This document shows positions 5,984 through 10,199 of a stretch of 10,199 nt of DNA, piece after piece (positions within the stretch are counted from its first letter, which is position 1; each line of letters starts with the position of its first letter). A program made the translations under genes and the position numbers. A model generated the notes under the pieces. It saw only the letters and a program-made list of their open reading frames with translations, was not told the origin of the DNA and did not search any database. This DNA comes from Candidatus Parcubacteria bacterium. GTDB lineage: Bacteria; Patescibacteriota; Patescibacteriia; Patescibacteriales; UBA12075. The stretch spans positions 1 through 10,199 of the forward strand of contig JAGLLI010000042.1 in assembly GCA_023140595.1 (NCBI GenBank), read 5' to 3'.

Positions 5984-8164
5984 ATGGTTAATTTAACGCC
6001 TAAAGAAAAAATAGATATATTCAAAAGTTTTTTTCGCGGAAGAGATGACGTTTTTGCCATGCATTGGCAAAAAGCGGACGGTTCAGTAAGCGGATATACG
6101 CCTGTATGTTTAAATGAATGGAAGCCAAGCATTTGCTATAAATTGCAAAGAAGAAAATGTAAAGATTGCCCGCATCAAAAATATGTCGGGTTAGATGATT
6201 ATTATATTGACAATCATTTAAGAGGAAACAAGCTTTATGGGGTTTATCCTCTGCTTGATAATAATACTTCTTATTTTTTAGCCGCTGATTTTGATGGTAA
6301 AAATTGGGAGAAAGATATTTTGAAATATTATAAGAAATGTAAATTTTTTAAAATTCCTGTTTTAATTGAAAAATCCAAGTCGGGCAATGGCGGACATGCT
6401 TGGATGTTTTTTGAAAATAAATACCCAGCTTTTAAAAGCAGGAATATTGGACTGACTATTTTGCGAGAGGCTGGAATTATTGATCCTTTCTCAAAAGAAG
6501 ATAGCTTTGATCGTCTTTTTCCCAATCAAGATGTATTAAGCGGAAAGGGATTTGGTAATTTAATTGCTTTGCCATTGCATGGAAAATCACGAGAAAAGAA
6601 TAACACAGTTTTTCTTAATCCGGAAAATAATTTAAAGCCATATGAAGATCAGTGGGACGTACTTCAAAATGTTAAAAAAATAAGCTGTCAGAATTTGGAA
6701 AAAATATATAATTCGTTTAATTCTGATGTTGACGGCGAACCCAAAAAGCAAATCAAAAAGTCCGCATCGTCAAAGCTGGATATTGTAATAGACAAACATA
6801 TTCTTATTGGCAAATTAGGAATTTCCAAGGCATTATTAACCTATTTGCGAGAAGAATTGAATTTTGTAAATTCTGATTATTTAATTAAAAAAAGAATGGG
6901 GATAAGCACTTATGGTATGGAAAGATATTTTAAGCTTATTGAATCAGGAGAAAAAGACTATAAAATTCCTAGAGGATTTTTGAAAAACCTGATAAATTTT
7001 TTAGATGAAAATAATATTAAGTTTAGTTTAACTGACAATCGAAATAAATGCGAAAACATAAAATATGAATCATCATGCAAATTGTATGATTATCAAGAAA
7101 AGGCATTAAATGATTTGTTGTCAGAGGAAAATGGCATATTAGTTTCTCCTCCCGGATCCGGTAAAACAATCATGGGAATTGAAATGATCGCAAGACAAGA
7201 ACAGCCGGCATTGATATTAATACATAAAAGACAAATATTTAATCAATGGCTGGAAAGAATAGAAAATTTTTTAAATATTCCCAAGCGGGAAATTGGACAA
7301 TTTTGCGCCAACAAGAAGAAAGTTGGCAAGCAAGTAACAGTTGCCATGATACAGACATTATCCAAGATTGAAGATTTCAAAAAAGAATACGGAGAAAATA
7401 ATTTTGGTTTAATTTTAGTTGACGAATGCCACCATATACCGGCCAAAACTTTCAGGCAGGTAATTACAAAATTTAATCCTTACTATTTGTATGGGCTTAC
7501 AGCTACGCCGAAAAGAAAAAATAACGATGAAAAATTAATTTTTATTTATCTCGGGGATATTTTACATACGGTTGATAATAATTATAATATTTCGATTTCT
7601 GAAAAAACAAAAAATATTAAATCTAAAATTCAGGTAATTATAAAAAATACTAAAATTAATGTTCCATTTAAGGTTAAAATTGATAATTTTCAAATATTAT
7701 CAAAAATAATAACTTTTGATTCAGATCGAAACAAATTAGTTGCTCAAGATATAAAAAAAGAAATTAGTACAGGCAAAAAATGCTTGGTGCTTACCGAGAG
7801 AAAAGACCATGTTGAAGTCTTGAATTATTATCTTAAAGGGGAACACGAGATTATCACTTTAACCGGAGATTTGACTGAAAAACAAAAGAAAGAAAGATTA
7901 AAACAAATTGATTCTGGTAATTTTCAGGTATTAATCGCAACCGGCCAATTGATTGGAGAGGGTACTGATTTTCCGAATTTAGATTGTCTGTTTCTGGTTT
8001 ATCCTTTTTCTTTTGAGGGAAAATTAACGCAATACATTGGAAGAATCCAGCGAGGTAAAAATAGTAACGGGAAAATTTATGATTATCGGGATATTAATAT
8101 AAAATATTTGGAAAAATTTTATAAAAAGAGGGAGAAATATTACAAAACGCATTTTTATTTGTAG
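5984..8164 (+). CDS. TOTE-type primase fused to superfamily II helicase
   Basis: This 726-residue protein joins an archaeo-eukaryotic primase domain of the TOTE conflict-system type to a superfamily II helicase. Near the N-terminus FRGRDDVFAMHW is followed by four cysteines (C42, C51, C59, C62), probably binding zinc. FLAADFDG supplies the primase acidic pair D102 and D104, SGNGGH ends at the catalytic-type H138, and DRLFPNQD (176-183) with GFGNLIALPL completes the domain. A helical linker (about 270-360) leads to the helicase: Walker A SPPGSGKT (388-395), DECH (480-483), TAT (506-508), GEGTDFP (658-664) and QYIGRIQR (683-690). No nuclease motif is seen inside the protein. The frame is open back to TTG 5945, but ATG 5984 matches the usual start of the family (LTPKEKIDIF...). 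Such proteins are predicted to act on nucleic acid of invaders; the methyltransferase neighbours fit a defence role. Confidence 0.9.
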   Translation: MVNLTPKEKIDIFKSFFRGRDDVFAMHWQKADGSVSGYTPVCLNEWKPSICYKLQRRKCKDCPHQKYVGLDDYYIDNHLRGNKLYGVYPLLDNNTSYFLAADFDGKNWEKDILKYYKKCKFFKIPVLIEKSKSGNGGHAWMFFENKYPAFKSRNIGLTILREAGIIDPFSKEDSFDRLFPNQDVLSGKGFGNLIALPLHGKSREKNNTVFLNPENNLKPYEDQWDVLQNVKKISCQNLEKIYNSFNSDVDGEPKKQIKKSASSKLDIVIDKHILIGKLGISKALLTYLREELNFVNSDYLIKKRMGISTYGMERYFKLIESGEKDYKIPRGFLKNLINFLDENNIKFSLTDNRNKCENIKYESSCKLYDYQEKALNDLLSEENGILVSPPGSGKTIMGIEMIARQEQPALILIHKRQIFNQWLERIENFLNIPKREIGQFCANKKKVGKQVTVAMIQTLSKIEDFKKEYGENNFGLILVDECHHIPAKTFRQVITKFNPYYLYGLTATPKRKNNDEKLIFIYLGDILHTVDNNYNISISEKTKNIKSKIQVIIKNTKINVPFKVKIDNFQILSKIITFDSDRNKLVAQDIKKEISTGKKCLVLTERKDHVEVLNYYLKGEHEIITLTGDLTEKQKKERLKQIDSGNFQVLIATGQLIGEGTDFPNLDCLFLVYPFSFEGKLTQYIGRIQRGKNSNGKIYDYRDINIKYLEKFYKKREKYYKTHFYL

Positions 8165-8220
8165 CAACTTAAATTATTTATTACTAAACCTTACACAAAA
8201 AAGTTCGGAAGCTGTCCCTG

Positions 8221-8266
8221 TACGCGAGCCACGAAAAATGGCCAAGGGCATCTCGTGGCACGCCAC
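8221..8266. repeat. Repeat unit A of the GAGCCACG...ATCTCGTGGC pair
   Basis: This unit matches 8322-8366 at both ends (TACGyGAGCCACG and ATCTCGTGGC) and differs in the middle. GCCACGA (8228-8234) pairs with TCGTGGC (8253-8259). An overlapping alternative stem, GTGGCACGCCA (8255-8265) with TGGCGTGTCAC (8276-8286), has 11 pairs including one wobble. The two stems exclude each other, as in switch-like RNAs. Confidence 0.6.
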
Positions 8267-8321
8267 ATCAAAAGTTGGCGTGTCACACAACATTATAAGG
8301 TGAAAATTTAAAAAGCATTTT

Positions 8322-8366
8322 TACGTGAGCCACGTAAAATAGATTAGCTATCTCGTGGCGCGTCAC
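8322..8366. repeat. Repeat unit B of the GAGCCACG...ATCTCGTGGC pair
   Basis: This is the second copy, starting 101 bp after the first. GCCACG (8329-8334) pairs with CGTGGC (8354-8359), keeping the stem of unit A although the loop sequence differs. TTTTACGTG (8319-8327) and CACGTAAAA (8331-8339) form a competing 9-bp inverted repeat. A partial third copy, TTTACGTGATCC, begins at 8383. Confidence 0.6.
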
Positions 8367-8420
8367 GTGGCGACGAAGTCACTTTACGTGATCCGTGAAT
8401 TACATACTAGCTTGCCATAT

Positions 8421-8451
8421 AAAAAATACGTCTTAAAAGACGTGTTTTTTT
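8421..8451 (+). terminator. Strong intrinsic terminator after the TOTE helicase region
   Basis: ACGTCTT (8428-8434) pairs with AAGACGT (8437-8443), in practice a 5-bp stem with a 6-nt loop, and T7 follows at 8445-8451. A6 at 8421-8426 pairs with the T-tract, so it can also act leftward. It separates the helicase transcript from the promoter at 8551. Confidence 0.75.
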
Positions 8452-8550
8452 GTGTTACAATAATATAAATATAATTATAGGACATAGACTAGCTAAAATA
8501 CCATAATTAAATTAATTATTTTATTGAAAAAAGCTGAATTTAAGTAAAAA

Positions 8551-8579
8551 TTGAATTTATGTTTAAAAAATGGTATATT
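8551..8579 (+). promoter_or_regulatory. Promoter of the type III Mod gene
   Basis: TTGAAT (8551-8556), a 17-bp spacer and TATATT (8574-8579) preceded by TGG form a good sigma-70-type promoter with extended -10. Transcription should begin near 8586, leaving a leader of about 50 nt before the ATG at 8636. The same TTGAAT and TGGTAT elements appear in the promoter at 2036-2065. Confidence 0.6.
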
Positions 8580-8635
8580 TTATACAAGTTAACAACTTTT
8601 TTGTATTTTAAATAATGCTATATTAAGATAATAAT

Positions 8636-10199
8636 ATGAACAAATTTTTCGATGAAATTTTAAAAATTTTAAAAAAGGAAAAAAGACTTTTCTCCAAAGA
8701 TGATAATAAGCTTTTGAAGGGTGAGCTTATTTCTCTGATTACAAAAGATGATGAAAAATTATTAAATCTATTAGCTGCAAGCAAGGAAGTGAAAAAAAGA
8801 TTTTTTAAGCAAATAGGTAAAATAACAATTTTTCAAAAAGAAAATTTTTTGCAATTGATTACGATGAATGAATTTTTACCGGATTCTTTCACGGCTTTTG
8901 AAGTAAATATTGGGCTTACAGACAATAAAAAATTTATATCTTCTCAAGATAATGTTTCTTTGGTATTTCCGCATAAAGATTGTATTTTAGAGGGTGGACA
9001 AGAAAAGGAAGATGTCAAAAGAAATGAAATTTTTTATAATACAGTTCTTGCTCCGGATGAAATAGATAGACTTAGAGAACCAAAAGTTTTAACTAACACA
9101 AAAAAATTTGATAAAAAAGGTGAGCATAAAATAGATAATATTTCTAAGAGTGATAATTTGGTTATTAAAGGAAATAATCTTTTAGCTCTTTATTCATTGC
9201 TTCCGAATTATAGAAATAAAGTTAAGCTGATTTACATTGATCCGCCATACAATACCGGAAACGATGGTTTTAAATATAACGATAATTTTAATCATAGTTC
9301 ATGGTTAACTTTTATGAAGAATAGGCTAGAGATAGCATTAGAGTTATTGGACAAGAATGGAAGTATTTTTATTTCAATAGATGATAGGGAATTTGCTTAT
9401 TTAAAAGTACTTTGCGATGAAATTTTTGGACAAGATAATTTTTTAGGAGATATAATTTGGAATTCTACAAAATCTATTACCAATACAGCAATAATTTCTG
9501 TTGCGCATACACACAATTTGGTTTATTTTAAAAATATAAATTATATAATTAAAAATAGAAAAGAATTTAGATTACCTGAAAGCGGAGAAGGTTTTTCTAA
9601 TCCAGACAATGATCCAAGGGGACAATGGAAAGCTGACCCATTTCAAGTTGGCGGTTGGAGACCGAATCAGCAGTATGAGATTAAAAACCCAAATACAAGA
9701 AAAATTTACAAGCCAAATGATGACTGCAGTTGGAAAAACGATTTTAAAAAATTTCAAGAATTATTGAAAGACAATAGAATAGTATTTGGCACAGACGGAA
9801 AAGCTGGACCGCAAAGAAAAAGATTTTTATTTGAAGCACTAGAAAGGGGAAAAATTTCAAAAACTATTTGGGATGATGTAGGCACAACAACAAACGGAAC
9901 TCAACATTTAAATAAGCTATTAAAAAGAAATTTATTTTCAAATCCAAAACCAGAAACTTTCATAAAAAGAATTATGGAATTGGCAACAAAGGAAAATGAC
10001 ATTGTGCTTGATTTTTTTGCGGGTAGCGGTACGACAGGCGCAGTTGCCCATAAAATGAACAGGCAATATATTTTAATAGAGCAAATGGATTATATACATA
10101 AATTGCCAGAAGCGCGGCTTAAAAAAGTTATAGATGGCGAGCAAGGCGGAATATCGAAATTGGTTAATTGGCACGGCGGAGGAAATTTTGTTTATGCGG
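8636..10199 (+). CDS. mod: Type III restriction-modification Mod-type adenine methyltransferase (3' end outside window)
   Basis: The gene runs off the right edge; 521 codons are visible. It is a beta-class N6-adenine DNA methyltransferase of the type III Mod family, in which the catalytic motif precedes the cofactor motif. LIYIDPPYNTGNDGF contains DPPY at residues 202-205, and LDFFAGSGTTGAVAH contains motif I at 459-469. The N-terminal region up to about residue 190 (NEFLPDSFTAFEVNIGL, ILEGGQEKEDVKRNEIFYNT, LAPDEIDRLREPKVL) is typical of this family. The stretch between the motifs is the target-recognition region. The ATG follows an A+T-rich leader without a clear Shine-Dalgarno site. Only the C-terminal tail is missing. 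A res gene (DEAD-box helicase-nuclease) normally follows; whether it does here lies outside the window. Without Res it would be an orphan methylase. Confidence 0.9.
   Translation, partial: MNKFFDEILKILKKEKRLFSKDDNKLLKGELISLITKDDEKLLNLLAASKEVKKRFFKQIGKITIFQKENFLQLITMNEFLPDSFTAFEVNIGLTDNKKFISSQDNVSLVFPHKDCILEGGQEKEDVKRNEIFYNTVLAPDEIDRLREPKVLTNTKKFDKKGEHKIDNISKSDNLVIKGNNLLALYSLLPNYRNKVKLIYIDPPYNTGNDGFKYNDNFNHSSWLTFMKNRLEIALELLDKNGSIFISIDDREFAYLKVLCDEIFGQDNFLGDIIWNSTKSITNTAIISVAHTHNLVYFKNINYIIKNRKEFRLPESGEGFSNPDNDPRGQWKADPFQVGGWRPNQQYEIKNPNTRKIYKPNDDCSWKNDFKKFQELLKDNRIVFGTDGKAGPQRKRFLFEALERGKISKTIWDDVGTTTNGTQHLNKLLKRNLFSNPKPETFIKRIMELATKENDIVLDFFAGSGTTGAVAHKMNRQYILIEQMDYIHKLPEARLKKVIDGEQGGISKLVNWHGGGNFVYA

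Larger units (their letters stand above)
8193..8455. other. Structured non-coding island bounded by 10-bp inverted repeats
   Basis: ACACAAAAAA (8193-8202) and TTTTTTGTGT (8446-8455) are exact inverted copies at the edges of an island with higher G+C than the genes around it. The inside holds two related units and several hairpins and no open frame worth reporting. No target duplication is visible at the edges, and the right copy overlaps the T-tract of a terminator, so the boundaries may be partly chance. Candidates are a small non-autonomous mobile element (MITE-like) or a structured RNA with its own terminator. Confidence 0.35.

Noticed and set aside
6328..7446. Minus-strand open frames at 6328-6525 and 7243-7446
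   Set aside because: Both lie opposite the TOTE helicase, whose motifs are continuous across them; no promoter or family resemblance is seen.
8221..8366. Two similar units could be taken for a minimal CRISPR array
   Set aside because: The units differ in the middle, contain their own hairpins, are only two and a half in number and are 101 bp apart; no cas gene is nearby.
1..10199. tRNA, rRNA or transposase genes
   Set aside because: No cloverleaf, no conserved rRNA segment and no transposase motif was found on either strand.

Overview
The window is strongly A+T-rich bacterial DNA, apart from two short G+C-richer islands (about 1-120 and 8205-8400). Genes mostly lack clear Shine-Dalgarno sites, the promoters I can read are of the sigma-70 type with an extended -10 (TGnTATnnT), and stop codons are read normally (TAA, TAG and TGA all end genes). 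Small degraded genes with CPR-like sequence at the left end, together with the protein sequences, suggest a member of Candidatus Patescibacteria (CPR). That is an inference; no rRNA or tRNA gene is present to confirm it.

Left region (1-1003): no intact gene. It starts with a G+C-rich hairpin-forming segment. A 190-bp block follows in which DnaA-box-like nonamers flank a dense set of palindromic TACTAAC/GTTAGTA repeats, so it is a candidate replication origin or a large operator. Next come two small minus-strand reading frames, each with one lesion (an in-frame TAA and a one-base frameshift). A minus-strand terminator at 883-918 serves the next gene.

Middle region (1004-5880): a divergent pair. 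To the left runs a lysine-rich 302-residue orphan. To the right runs a set of four genes: a DNA methyltransferase with an unusual HPPY catalytic motif, a two-domain protein with a possible PUA/EVE-like N-terminus and a PD-(D/E)XK nuclease with a RecB-type QxxxY motif, an unrecognised 227-residue protein with a HEPN-like R-x5-H motif, and a D12-class adenine methyltransferase. I read this as a restriction-modification locus, possibly one with an asymmetric target needing two methyltransferases.

Right region (5881-10199): a terminator-like hairpin, then a TOTE-type primase fused to a superfamily II helicase. A structured, repeat-bearing non-coding island of about 265 bp follows and ends in a strong terminator. 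Last is a well-formed promoter driving a type III Mod-type adenine methyltransferase cut by the window end. With three methyltransferases, one predicted nuclease and one conflict-system helicase in about 8 kb, the region looks like a defence island. A res-type helicase-nuclease would be expected just beyond the right edge.
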